Shown here piece by piece: positions 1-7,996 of a stretch of 32,930 nucleotides of DNA. The stretch comes from JBCCGR01 sp039029195 (GTDB taxonomy: Bacteria > Pseudomonadota > Alphaproteobacteria > Rhizobiales > Rhizobiaceae): the NCBI GenBank assembly GCA_039029195.1, contig JBCCGR010000052.1:1-32930 (forward strand), written 5' to 3'. A program made the translations under genes and the position numbers. The notes under the pieces are model-generated. The model was not told where the DNA came from and ran no database searches. It saw only the letters and a program-made list of their open reading frames with translations. Position 1 is the stretch's first letter; each line of letters starts with the position of its first letter.

Positions 1-440
1 TTGGACAGGAAATCGCGGATCTGTGGGACGCTCACGCCGAATGGGACGCAGTGCCTCAAACCGCCTCATGCTCCCCCATGAAGGCTCAGAAGGAAATCAC
101 AGATAAAATCTACACTCTGAAGTCGCTAATCTCCCACATGGAGCCAGTATCGAAAGAGTGTGTTCTGGTGCTGCTTGCCAATGCGGGCGATATCGCTGAA
201 ACGCTCACGATGTCGGACTGCACCGGGCTTGCGCACTATGGGGAAGCACGGGAGCTAAACCGGTGTCTTGCCTCAATCACTCGATATCTTTCTAACGGCG
301 GCACTGTCAGCCGCTTTGTGGAAATCCACCAAAGCCCGGAACTGTCCCGTCGCATTGCCAATTGGGGCAACATTGAATTGCCGGAAGCAATGGCGACCCC
401 TGAAACAGAACAAGTCCCGGACGTAGCAAAGGCGGCTTAA
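1..440 (+). CDS. Hypothetical protein, 5'-partial
   Basis: The reading frame is open from the first bases of the window to the TAA at 438-440, so the gene probably begins upstream. A GTG at 51 and an ATG at 78 are possible internal starts, but the residues before them (including DLWDAHAEWD) look like ordinary protein. The product is mostly helical and soluble by eye, with no signal peptide or membrane segment, and ends in an Ala-rich tail. I do not recognise a family. It lies in a stretch of unknown genes left of a candidate attachment site at 2922, so it may belong to an integrated element. No function can be proposed. Confidence 0.5.
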   Translation, partial: GQEIADLWDAHAEWDAVPQTASCSPMKAQKEITDKIYTLKSLISHMEPVSKECVLVLLANAGDIAETLTMSDCTGLAHYGEARELNRCLASITRYLSNGGTVSRFVEIHQSPELSRRIANWGNIELPEAMATPETEQVPDVAKAA

Positions 441-463
441 CGGCCGTTCACAAAAGGACCATA

Positions 464-480
464 TCCGACATTCTGTCGAA
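464..480. repeat. Short palindrome, TCCGACA family, copy 1
   Basis: TCCGACATTCTGTCGAA has CGACA/TGTCG arms around TTC. It matches the reverse complement of the palindrome at 2345-2361 in 16 of 17 positions, so the two are copies of one dispersed element. It lies just after the first gene in the 153-base gap before the next one; I see nothing else in that gap. Confidence 0.6.
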
Positions 481-593
481 TCGTAGGCTGCCCGACACAG
501 AACAGACCAAATTGGCAAATCTTGGGTTTCTTTGACTGCGCGCATTCCGGTAGATAACAGTAAACTCTGGAGCTTCTTTAGGTGCAGTGACGT

Positions 594-1361
594 TTGGCTA
601 AGACCGCTCTCGATACTCTCAAGCAGGTGAAACTTGTCGCTGATGCAATCGCTTCGGCGGCTCCACCTGCTGATTCTTTCAATGTCGCTGATGAAAGTTT
701 GACACTAACACTTGCAGTCCGAGAATTGGGTGGGATATCGCGATCATCGCAAAGATTCCTCGCCAAATTTCTAGGAATTGAAGAGCGACGCATCTTTGCC
801 GTACTGCGTGGTGATGAGACGTTTGAGTTTCACGAGCAGGGTACGATAGCGGCATTGCTTTCTCGCTACGTTGGTGAATGGATTAAATCGACGGAGCGCG
901 CTGATCCTTCAAACCTAACGGCCACACTAGACTTCAATAGTCTTTATGAATGGATGTACGACTCGATTGCGGACGATAGTCAGAGTCGAGCTATGGAATT
1001 GAAAGTGAAAGTCCGTTGGATCGAAACGCCAAAGGACTTGAGCTTTCGCGAAAAACTATTTCAACTAAACAATTTACTCGCAGAAATTGTTCGGTACGTC
1101 GAACTGGATAACGTTCCTGAACACGAGCGTTTCATTCGAGGCCTGGAGCGCGAGCAATTCCTAGCTGTCCTCAAAACGGTGATCACCATGTGTGAAGCAC
1201 CAATGATGGAGCTTTCTATTTTGGAGAAGCTAAAGCAGTATGCCAGTTCCAAAGTAAAAAAAACTGCAGACGCGGAGGTCACATCAGTCGTCAGAAAATT
1301 GCTTCGAGAAGCTTCGGACGCGCTGTCCGATTTGCTCAACATATTCAACCCGCCAACGTAA
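594..1361 (+). CDS. Hypothetical protein, about 255 aa
   Basis: The frame opens after a TGA at 588-590, and the only early start is TTG at 594; no ATG occurs in frame until far inside. The product looks helical, with an N-terminal part (residues about 1-90) rich in Ala and Leu and a C-terminal Lys/Glu-rich part. It has no signal peptide or membrane helix, and I recognise no family. Start choice is uncertain. The following 250 bases hold two inverted repeats (1408-1430 and 1449-1461). It belongs to the same unknown gene set as its neighbours, which are plausibly part of an integrated element. Confidence 0.5.
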   Translation: MAKTALDTLKQVKLVADAIASAAPPADSFNVADESLTLTLAVRELGGISRSSQRFLAKFLGIEERRIFAVLRGDETFEFHEQGTIAALLSRYVGEWIKSTERADPSNLTATLDFNSLYEWMYDSIADDSQSRAMELKVKVRWIETPKDLSFREKLFQLNNLLAEIVRYVELDNVPEHERFIRGLEREQFLAVLKTVITMCEAPMMELSILEKLKQYASSKVKKTADAEVTSVVRKLLREASDALSDLLNIFNPPT

Positions 1362-1407
1362 CGGGCTAAACGAGAAGGAACCGTCGATAGTACGAAGTCA
1401 AATATTC

Positions 1408-1430
1408 AAATCGGCAAAAATTGCCGATTT
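1408..1430. repeat. Palindrome, CGGCAAAAATTGCCG family, copy 1
   Basis: A ten-base inverted repeat (AAATCGGCAA and TTGCCGATTT around AAA) about 45 bases after the preceding stop codon. The core CGGCAAAAATTGCCG recurs exactly, in the opposite orientation, at 2413-2427. It could act as a terminator (T-run on the 3' arm), but recurrence argues for a dispersed palindromic repeat. Confidence 0.6.
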
Positions 1431-1448
1431 CACCTGCACTGCCAAAAA

Positions 1449-1461
1449 CGCAACGATTGCG
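1449..1461. repeat. Short palindrome CGCAA-CGA-TTGCG
   Basis: Five-base arms with a three-base centre, flanked by A-rich DNA on the left and a T run on the right. It follows the previous palindrome by 18 bases and resembles the others in design (short arms, odd centre). The T run makes a weak rho-independent terminator possible for the gene at 594-1361. Confidence 0.4.
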
Positions 1462-1615
1462 CTTTTTAAACAACGTGCCCCAAACACGAAATTATTTCGC
1501 ATTTGAAAGTGGAAAGCCGTCTGAAATTTGCGCTGCTGTCAAGTTTGATGGCTAGGGTTTGCTGATTGACACGATGTCGCGCATTGTAACCTGATGCAAG
1601 TATGGCGCACTAAAG

Positions 1616-2164
1616 ATGTGCGCCAACAGACAAAATGGAATGTGTGAAACATTGGCCAATTTTGAGGACATTACCGGATGGCGTGGAGAGCTTGAGGCCT
1701 TCAAACAAACGGAAGGGGGGCGTGCATATTTTTCCGCCCCTACCATAGGGCCTGATATCACTCCGTCACCTGGTCCTAAGGTCAAGCTATCCAATCTGAT
1801 GGAATGCGCCGAGCTTTACCTCAAACACAAAGAGCTGACTCGATTGATCGATCTTTATCTCGAATGGGAGTCGATTGATGCGTCAATGACCGACCTGTTC
1901 GATGAACGTCACCCAGATTATCGGAAAGAATTTTCCGAGATGTTCAAAGCTAAGGCTGAATTTGGACGTTGGTATTTCATGAAAACACGAATCCCGTTCA
2001 ATGATCTGCACGTAAATACTGGGGCAACCATCGCCATCTACGTTAGGCAAGGCAAATTTTCGGCGGCACGCTCACAGGAAACTGTCGACTACTACAAGGC
2101 TGATCAACAGTCTTCACGAAACCTATTTGCAAATACAATTGAACTAGATAACTGGGATAATTAG
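1616..2164 (+). CDS. Hypothetical protein, about 182 aa
   Basis: The open frame runs from ATG 1616 to TAG at 2162-2164. A second in-frame ATG at 1640 is an alternative start; neither has a strong Shine-Dalgarno sequence. The protein is acidic and helix-rich in its middle (around the LYLEWESID stretch), has no signal peptide or membrane segment, and matches no family I recognise. It ends just before a palindrome-rich stretch with no convincing gene. Its codon use reads as real coding, but its role is unknown. Confidence 0.5.
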   Translation: MCANRQNGMCETLANFEDITGWRGELEAFKQTEGGRAYFSAPTIGPDITPSPGPKVKLSNLMECAELYLKHKELTRLIDLYLEWESIDASMTDLFDERHPDYRKEFSEMFKAKAEFGRWYFMKTRIPFNDLHVNTGATIAIYVRQGKFSAARSQETVDYYKADQQSSRNLFANTIELDNWDN

Positions 2165-2344
2165 TCATGAGTGAAACGCTCATTGCACTAGATGTTCCAC
2201 TTTTTCCGCCTTCTCCTTCGCTTAGAGGACACTATCTCGTATCAGCGACCTCAGGCAGCGCGGTTAGGCCGGACGGTTACCATTCAAACGCAAGATCAAA
2301 TTGGTATCTTTGTCCGCACAAACGTCATTTACCCTCAACCCAAA

Positions 2345-2361
2345 TCCGACAGAATGTCGGA
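2345..2361. repeat. Short palindrome, TCCGACA family, copy 2
   Basis: TCCGACA-GAA-TGTCGGA is a perfect seven-base inverted repeat. It is the inverted counterpart of the copy at 464-480. A related palindrome, CGACAT-T-ATGTCG, follows at 2383-2395. Confidence 0.65.
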
Positions 2362-2382
2362 ATTGCCAGCCTCAACCAAAAA

Positions 2383-2669
2383 CGACATTATGTCGCTTTT
2401 CACTTCCCAAAACGGCAATTTTTGCCGATTTCACAAAGCCTAAGAAACCCGAAAAAGTGCGCCAACTGGCGCAGTTATCGACATGCCGTTCAGTTATGGC
2501 AAGTGTCTCAAACTTGCAGCGGCTAATCTGGATGCGCCAACTGGCGCACCCTGTCCTGTGCCTTTGGTGCGTGCGGCACTTGTGCAAAAATTTGCGCAGA
2601 TTCACTAGTCGCAACCGACCAACACGTTCTGAGGCCTATGTCATGCGAAATGCTTCAATTGAGGCATTT
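2383..2669. repeat. Cluster of short palindromes in a gene-free stretch
   Basis: Between the gene ending at 2164 and the att-like site at 2922 I find no convincing gene. The stretch holds successive palindromes: CGACATTATGTCG (2383-2395), CGGCAATTTTTGCCG (2413-2427), TGCGCCAACTGGCGCA (2458-2473), GCAAGT/ACTTGC arms (2499-2517), an identical second TGCGCCAACTGGCGCA (2533-2548), GCAAAAATTTGC (2584-2595) and a near-perfect 22-base palindrome centred on TCAATTGA (2648-2669). Several are exact copies of each other, which argues for a repeat family rather than terminators of individual genes. Confidence 0.6.
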
Positions 2670-2795
2670 ACCCAACGTAATGGCTCGCAATCCAACTACA
2701 ACAGAACCATACTTCAATTGGCGCAAGGTTAGGTGAGTTTCAGTTCGCCCGATTGGACGACACTCAATTTCACAATAATTGCGAATATCGGTAAG

Positions 2796-2826
2796 TGCTC
2801 CCGCTTCGTTGTGGGGGCCTTTTTTC
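2796..2826 (+). terminator. Possible rho-independent terminator
   Basis: GCTCCCGC and GTGGGGGC can pair over eight positions (two G-U pairs) around TTCGTT, followed by a T run. It lies about 100 bases before the tRNA-Ser-like repeat at 2922, where the last gene of an integrated element would end. No clear gene precedes it, so the assignment is weak. Confidence 0.4.
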
Positions 2827-2921
2827 ATTCCAAGGGAACTTCCAAGGAAGGCACTAAGGGTGGCACTCCGAGCAAGCCATTACAATTATCAATGAAATAT
2901 CAATTGGTTGAGAAAAAGTAG

Positions 2922-2936
2922 TGGCGGACAGGGTGG
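2922..2936. other. tRNA-Ser 3'-end-like repeat, candidate att site
   Basis: TGGCGGACAGGGTGG is identical to bases 32175-32189, which are the complement of a tRNA-Ser 3' end (CCA tail plus acceptor and T-stem bases). After these 15 bases the match to the tRNA decays. A 15-base exact match to this tRNA segment is very unlikely by chance in a 33-kb window, and tyrosine integrases typically recombine at tRNA 3' ends. To the left lie unknown genes and palindromes; to the right an amidohydrolase fragment begins directly, as expected at an element boundary. Confidence 0.5.
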
Positions 2937-2937
2937 A

Positions 2938-3465
2938 GTTCACACGCGAGAATTTCCGATGAGAATCAGGCGTCAGCGCGTCGAAAAACTGACTAATCCG
3001 GATATTTATATGAATGTTTGTAGGCGCTTCCCAAATTTGCGGATCTGTCTGGCGCATTTTGGTGGCGATGATGACTGGTCGATGTATTTTAAAGAACCTG
3101 AAAGCCGCAAAAAGATTGACTTGGACGCGTCAGTAACCGAGCGATCAAAATTGAACTGGCTGAGCTAGATAGTCCAACTTATTGAACATGACGAGTTCAA
3201 CAACCTTTACACCGATATTTCGTATACGGTTTTCAATATTGATGACCATCTTTCAACGCTTTCGGTATTCCTGCGGGGTAGTGACAAGCTGAGAAGTCGT
3301 GTGTTGTTTGGGTTTGATTTCTATATGACCCACCGGGAAAAATTTGATGAGCGGTACCTGTCAATGAGAGTGCGCCACGAACTGGGGGAAGAGGTCTTCA
3401 ACGAAATCGCGCGTCACAATCCCAGTCGCTACCTAGGCTCATGCCTGACTGAAGCCACCATATGA
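2938..3465 (+). pseudogene. Amidohydrolase-family pseudogene, C-terminal part
   Basis: One reading frame encodes the C-terminal half of a COG2159-like metal-dependent amidohydrolase, with a typical stretch FPNLRICLAHFGG near 3030-3067 and later YTDISYTVFN and FGFDFYM, matching the usual late strands of the TIM barrel. The N-terminal half with the first metal-binding HxH is absent. A TAG at 3166-3168 interrupts the frame, which otherwise stays open to TGA 3463-3465. The left edge coincides with the tRNA-like repeat at 2922-2936 and the right edge with IS remnants, so the gene was probably cut by integration and then decayed. Confidence 0.65.
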
Positions 3466-3985
3466 TGATGAATACGATGGTGATTGCGCCCATGAAGACG
3501 GCAGACACGGCGGCCATTTTGGGCGGTGATACGTCCCCAATCGATGAGCCTGTCCAACATGTGCTCTATTCTATGAGGTTACCAATATCTGGTTTTGCAG
3601 AAGCTGGCGTGTTGGTTGCAACCTTTGCGAAGTGAATTCAGCGTGATGCTCTTGGCGGTCCGTGCGGATCGATGCTTGTCTGAGTCCAAACCCTTGACGG
3701 CGATCATGGTTGATTTAACGCCGTCAGATAAGACCGGATACAGGATTATCGCTCCAATATGGTCGGGGGCCTTTCGGGCGCTCAGGCACATGGTCAAGGG
3801 GCGGCCTTCATAATCACAAACGCTATGAGGCTTCGCATTCAGCTTGGATTTGGTGCGCCTGATATGTCGGGGAAGCAGCCATATTTAACAGGCTCGACGA
3901 GGTGCTATGGGCCTTCAGGTGGGTTGCATCGATAATCAAGGGCACGAGCGGCCTCCGCTTGCTGCAACCAAGCGACTGAAAGTTC
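3455..3985 (-). mobile_element. IS5-family transposase remnant, frameshifted
   Basis: Read on the minus strand, fragments in different frames spell a recognisable IS5-type DDE transposase. First comes IIDATHLKAH (about 3907-3940, holding the first catalytic Asp). Next is RPLTMCLSA...DHIGAIILYPVL...DSDKHR...HASFCKTRY (about 3579-3800). A degraded C-terminal piece follows with a DWGRI motif and FMGAITIVFI (about 3466-3560). Several frameshifts and stops separate them, so no active enzyme can be made. I could not find terminal inverted repeats. Bases 3985-4160, between this and the TetR gene, contain no feature I recognise and may be more of the same element. Confidence 0.65.
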
Positions 3986-4161
3986 AGCAATGCTCAGCGC
4001 AAAAGCCCGCCAGAGCATATAAAGCGTAAGCCTTGAACGGGCTGGCATGACACTCACGGCAGCTTCTATCAAGCTGTGGTTCAACGTCACTCCAACCCCA
4101 AGACGTCAATTGCCTCCGTTGTAAGCAATTCGCCATTCGACCACGCTGACCAATGATCGCT

Positions 4162-4806
4162 TCACTGTTCATGGTCCCTAATGGCACTGCGGACGGCCTG
4201 CCGAACCAATTTCTCCCTCGCAGTCCATGCGTAGCCAGGCATGGTGATCAAAGAATGCATGATACCATGCAGATGGCATACCAAACCATCAGTTGTGGAC
4301 TTTACCCGAGCATCATCTCTGTTTCGCTTTAGGGCTTCCGCCACTGCTTCGAAAAATATCTCATAAGAACTGATTGCCGAATTTTGTGAAACGAATGATG
4401 TGACATCTGAATTGGTTACACCGGAGTTCATGAACACGAGCAGGTAGTGTTCGACATTGTCAAACCAGTAGGTGACATAGGCAGTGCTTGCACGCTGCAA
4501 TCTGTCTTCTGCGTTGAGACCAAAATTGGACTCTGCTTCCACCCTTTTGAACGCTTCACCGAGAATATGGGCCCATAGGGTGGATAGTATGTCCAATTTA
4601 CTGGGAAAATAGCGGTAGAGCGCCATGGGCGTTAGAGCCACTTCTTTGCTCAATCGACGCATTGAGACAGATGCATATCCTTCTTCTTTGAAGAGCCGAA
4701 GCGCAATCGACGCAATTTCAGCGCGTCTCGTCGTTAACTCCTTCTCAGATTGAGCGGGCCTCCCCCTCTTTCGATTGGGTTTCATTTCGGAAGCTTCATT
4801 TTGCAC
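4162..4806 (-). CDS. TetR/AcrR family transcriptional regulator
   Basis: A DNA-binding repressor of about 210 residues. An N-terminal basic stretch (MKPNRKRGRPAQ) precedes a TetR helix-turn-helix at about residues 30-75, with the typical sequence IALRLFKEEGYASVSMRRLS and the recognition segment TPMALYRYFPSK. The C-terminal half is the variable ligand-binding and dimer domain. The second Met (4785) is also a good start. It is divergent from the DUF4345 gene, and the gap holds two inverted copies of TGTACGCGTA (4839-4848, 4882-4891) that are likely its operators. The ligand is unknown. Confidence 0.85.
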   Translation of the reverse strand: MQNEASEMKPNRKRGRPAQSEKELTTRRAEIASIALRLFKEEGYASVSMRRLSKEVALTPMALYRYFPSKLDILSTLWAHILGEAFKRVEAESNFGLNAEDRLQRASTAYVTYWFDNVEHYLLVFMNSGVTNSDVTSFVSQNSAISSYEIFFEAVAEALKRNRDDARVKSTTDGLVCHLHGIMHSLITMPGYAWTAREKLVRQAVRSAIRDHEQ

Positions 4807-4838
4807 GTCGTGTTCTCCGAGATGCGCTCACATTAATG

Positions 4839-4891
4839 TGTACGCGTAAATTATATTATTGCCAAGATCGGCATATTTTTATACGCGTACA
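4839..4891. promoter_or_regulatory. Paired operator-like sites between divergent genes
   Basis: TGTACGCGTA at 4839-4848 and its reverse complement TACGCGTACA at 4882-4891 flank an AT-rich segment between the divergent TetR and DUF4345 genes. Each contains the self-complementary octamer TACGCGTA. Position and symmetry fit TetR dimer sites that would repress both directions. Confidence 0.6.
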
Positions 4892-4930
4892 TTTAAATAA
4901 ACTAAATCCAACCAAATGATGGAGAAAGAC

Positions 4931-5350
4931 ATGAAACTCGCTCTCAGAATGAGCCTATTTCTGGCCGGGTGTGCGATCATCTTGCTTGGCTTAAATGTTG
5001 CTCTGGGAGGGTTTGAAACCTTGGGATGGCAAGGAGACGGAAGATTTTTCGCCATTACAGATCACGAACTCTTTGCAATTCGCGACAATCACATTCGTTT
5101 CATCGCCGGAGTTTGGATGACCGTCGGAATGTTAATGATGGTCGGTGCTGCGATTCTCAGACAGATGCGAACGGTTTTATTGTCGTTGATAGCAATGATA
5201 TTCGTCGGCGGATTAATGCGCCTTTCCTCTGCAGATGCTGATCTTCTTTCCAGCTCGGACATCGCACCGTCACTAATAGGAGAGCTCGTTCTTTTCCCTT
5301 TGCTGGGTCTATGGATAATTTTTGCAACCAAGGACGAAGCCGGTGCATGA
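4931..5350 (+). CDS. DUF4345-like small integral membrane protein
   Basis: A protein of about 139 residues with four hydrophobic segments (about residues 5-25, 55-80, 85-105 and 115-135), and a polar loop with the RFIAGVWM segment typical of DUF4345 proteins. I chose ATG 4931 because GGAGAAAG lies just upstream; ATG 4916 is also in frame. It begins a short plus-strand series with a hydrolase remnant and an SRPBCC gene, and is divergent from a TetR gene whose likely operators overlap its promoter. Function unknown; the family assignment is by pattern. Confidence 0.65.
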   Translation: MKLALRMSLFLAGCAIILLGLNVALGGFETLGWQGDGRFFAITDHELFAIRDNHIRFIAGVWMTVGMLMMVGAAILRQMRTVLLSLIAMIFVGGLMRLSSADADLLSSSDIAPSLIGELVLFPLLGLWIIFATKDEAGA

Positions 5351-5433
5351 GTTCGCATTGCTTCTCATTGGGCTTCTTGCAGGCAACTTTCTCACTGAAG
5401 GACCTGCATTGGTTCACTTTTGACGCTGTTTGA

Positions 5434-5769
5434 CCGCTGATAGATGCTACGAACTTCATGGACATGCCGGGCTTTCTTCAAAGGTCTGGCGGCAAGGTGA
5501 CCACCGAACGTCTTGGCTTCGATCTCAATGAGAAGTCGTTCATTCCGGATGCCAAACACATCAACGTTCCAACTTTGGTCGTTCAAAACAAGAACGATCC
5601 ATGGACCAAAATGGAAATGGTCCAGGAATATTATGATGCCCTGACAGTCGAGAAAGACCTCAAAATACTCGACATCGAAAGGAGCCGTTTTGCGGCTTAC
5701 GACTATATTGGGCGGGAACCGCAAGGACTTTTCGAATGGTTTGACCGACATATGGCAACCGCCAACTAG
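5434..5769 (+). pseudogene. Alpha/beta hydrolase, N-terminally truncated
   Basis: Only the C-terminal third of an alpha/beta hydrolase is present. A cap-like segment (GFLQRSGGKVTTERLG) is followed by VPTLVVQNKNDPWT, which carries the late-strand Asp region of this fold, and an ending with RFAAYDYIGREP and LFEWFDRHM. The nucleophile elbow and oxyanion region are missing, and a TGA at 5431-5433 closes the frame upstream. An ATG at 5458 could start a 103-residue product, but this would lack catalytic residues, so I call it a remnant. It sits 15 bases before the SRPBCC gene start. Confidence 0.6.
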
Positions 5770-5784
5770 AAGGTAGCTTGTTTG

Positions 5785-6279
5785 ATGGTTTGGACCATTG
5801 TGAAGTGGGTCGTCATACCGTTGCTGATACTTGTTGCTGCGCTTGCTTATACAGGTCGCAAAACCTTTCACGTCGAAATCATCATCTCCGCGCCACCGGA
5901 ACAGGTTTGGGCGGTGTTGATGGACACGGCCTCATATGGCGAATGGAATCCAGTCTTTACCAAGGTTGAGGGCGACCACCAGCTAGGCGGCTCAGTCAAG
6001 AACACCGTTGTTGATCCTAAAGGGAACGTTCTCAACATTGAAGCAGGTGTTGATGTCCTCGACACCAATCGCGAACTGCGTCAATCAGGGGGCTACTGGG
6101 GCTTTCTCACCTTCAAACATCAATGGCTTCTTGAGCCAGTCGAGCGCGGTACCAAGGTCATACAGCATGAAGTCGACCAAGGCTTCTACATGTGGTTTTG
6201 GGACTCAAGCTGGATTGAACCATCGTACACCAAGGTCAACAAGGCTCTGAAGGAACGGGTTATGGCTTCCAGCAACTAA
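5785..6279 (+). CDS. Membrane-anchored SRPBCC (START-like) protein
   Basis: About 164 residues. An N-terminal hydrophobic helix (residues about 4-22) anchors a START/Bet v1-like domain, shown by the opening SAPPEQVWAVLMDTASYGEWNP and the later LRQSGGYWGF and HQWLLEPVERGTKVIQHE strands. Such domains bind hydrophobic ligands; the ligand here is unknown. ATG 5785 is chosen because AGAAGG lies nine bases upstream; TTG 5782 is an alternative. It is the last gene of the short TetR-linked series and converges with the methyltransferase at 6401. Confidence 0.75.
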   Translation: MVWTIVKWVVIPLLILVAALAYTGRKTFHVEIIISAPPEQVWAVLMDTASYGEWNPVFTKVEGDHQLGGSVKNTVVDPKGNVLNIEAGVDVLDTNRELRQSGGYWGFLTFKHQWLLEPVERGTKVIQHEVDQGFYMWFWDSSWIEPSYTKVNKALKERVMASSN

Positions 6280-6400
6280 TCGCGAACGAAAGCTCAACGA
6301 GGAAGTCCAATCCCAGAATTTTCCTGTTCATTGGTGACATGGAGCAAATGGCTGGGTTGGGCTCCAAAATTTCTTGGATTTCAAATGCGTTCGTCTTGGT

Positions 6401-7039
6401 TCAAACGGCTTTGATTATCCAGCCCTGCTCCTGTCCTTCGCATCGAGCGGCAAGTGGTCCATTGATCGCCGCGCTTGCTGCATTCGTGATGTGAAACCGG
6501 CTCCCATAAAGGCGTCGGATTTCACTTTCCGGCACGGAGAATGGAGGCCCATCGGTTTGTGACTGATCATAGTCGTAGCTTATCAGCAATTGCGGTGCAC
6601 CGCCGCAAAGTTGCGACAGGTGTCTTGAGTAGTTTTTCCGGGTGTCTGTGGGCAGAGCGACCAACGCGGCCCGATCGTAGATCGCATCAACAGCACCCAA
6701 TTGCTCTGATTGGAGCTCGAAAAAGTCTCCAACCCAGAGAGTCAGATCGCCGCCTTTCAGCTCTTCAAGCGCGCCAAGGTTCCTCGCTTTTGGTGTGATT
6801 TCGAGCCGATCAAACACTTCCAGAACTGCGTCCCGGTTCCACTCGATACCGCTCACCTTCTGACCTCGCGAAAGCAGCCAGTCAATGTCGACGGTCTTGC
6901 CGCACAGAGGCACAAAGACATGAGCGCCGGGAGAAAGCGATAGCTGTTCGAAGGCACCCACCAGATGCTGGTGGGGTTCACTTTCGTGAAATGCAATTCT
7001 TCCTTCATTCCAGCGTGTATCCCAAAACGATTTATGCAT
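6401..7039 (-). CDS. tpm: Thiopurine S-methyltransferase family (TPMT)
   Basis: SAM-dependent methyltransferase of the TPMT family, about 212 residues, close to the usual bacterial length. The opening FWDTRWNEGRIAFH and the motif VFVPLCGKTVDIDWLLSRG are hallmarks; GIEWN and the following YDRAALVALP complete the SAM pocket region. Bacterial members methylate thiopurines and, in some species, selenium or tellurium compounds. I chose the Met at 7039 because AAGGTG lies five bases upstream; an in-frame start at 7063 is less likely. It is divergent from the LysR gene at 7133 with about 90 bases between. Confidence 0.88.
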   Translation of the reverse strand: MHKSFWDTRWNEGRIAFHESEPHQHLVGAFEQLSLSPGAHVFVPLCGKTVDIDWLLSRGQKVSGIEWNRDAVLEVFDRLEITPKARNLGALEELKGGDLTLWVGDFFELQSEQLGAVDAIYDRAALVALPTDTRKNYSRHLSQLCGGAPQLLISYDYDQSQTDGPPFSVPESEIRRLYGSRFHITNAASAAINGPLAARCEGQEQGWIIKAV

Positions 7040-7132
7040 AGTGCACCTTGGTCCATACGACATGTGATTGAGTTGCGAGTCAGCTTAAGCGGCACACTGG
7101 CATAGCGAAAATGAATGTTCTAAATCTGTTTC

Positions 7133-7996
7133 ATGAACGAAAGTGAACGACATCTGCTCGGCAGCGACCTGCTTTTGGCCTTTGTGACCATTGCCGAGCA
7201 CAAGCATCTGACCCGGGCCGCCAATCAGCTTGGACGCACCCAATCGGCACTTAGTGTGCAACTGAGAAAAATAGAACAAAAGCTGAAATGCCAGCTCTTT
7301 GAACGCCAGTCGGGTGGTATGGCGCTGACGCCGCAAGGCGAACGCCTGCTGCCCATTGCGAGAGGGATTCTCGCCGACTTGCGTGCGGCTCAGGCAATGT
7401 TCGATCTGCCGTTGCGCGGAACGCTAAGGGTCGGCATTCCGGACCACTATGACGACATGGTTTTTGAACGCGTTCTCGCCCGGTTCGGCCAATCCCATCC
7501 GCAGGTCGATCTCTTCGTGACATCCGGTTGTTCCGCTCACTTTCCGCAGGACGTTGAACACGGGCGTTTGGACATTGCCGTCATATCTGGGGCAATGGCC
7601 GGGATCGGCGAAACGCTTGAGATTGAAAAAACGGTGTGGGTCGAAAGCGAGACCTTCGACCTTGATCCAGCGAGACCCGTGCCGCTGGCGATTTTGAATC
7701 GCGGATGCTGGTGGAGCAATATGCCGATTTCGGCCCTGTCTGAAGCGGGGCGGAACTTCAATGTCACATTCAGGAGCACCAGTTTTTCCAATGTGCGATG
7801 TGCCATCCGTGCTGGGCTTGCAATCGGTGTTTTACCTGCGCGTGCGCTGCAGAAAGGCATGCGCATATCTCCGGCAGAAAGAGCCCTGCCCCACTTGCCG
7901 GAAATGGCGCGCTCACTAGTTGTCTCGCCGAAATCGCCTTCGGAGCTTACTTCCGCCGTCGCAATGGCGTTGAAAAATGAACTTGCCTCAGCTTAA
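7133..7996 (+). CDS. LysR family transcriptional regulator
   Basis: A 287-residue LysR-type regulator. The N-terminal winged helix-turn-helix (about residues 12-70) has the family pattern LLAFVTIAEHKHLTRAANQL, then RTQSALSVQLRKIEQKL and LFERQ. The remainder is the periplasmic-binding-like effector domain, opening with LRGTLRVGIPDHY. Its 3' end overlaps the end of the convergent fumarase gene by four bases. Divergent neighbour: the TPMT gene, a plausible target by position. The effector is unknown. Confidence 0.9.
   Translation: MNESERHLLGSDLLLAFVTIAEHKHLTRAANQLGRTQSALSVQLRKIEQKLKCQLFERQSGGMALTPQGERLLPIARGILADLRAAQAMFDLPLRGTLRVGIPDHYDDMVFERVLARFGQSHPQVDLFVTSGCSAHFPQDVEHGRLDIAVISGAMAGIGETLEIEKTVWVESETFDLDPARPVPLAILNRGCWWSNMPISALSEAGRNFNVTFRSTSFSNVRCAIRAGLAIGVLPARALQKGMRISPAERALPHLPEMARSLVVSPKSPSELTSAVAMALKNELASA

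Noticed and set aside
2167..2732. Overlapping open frames of 119 and 143 residues after the gene ending at 2164
   Set aside because: Both run through the palindrome cluster, have unusual composition, no recognisable domain and compete in different frames; the stretch is better explained as repeat DNA.
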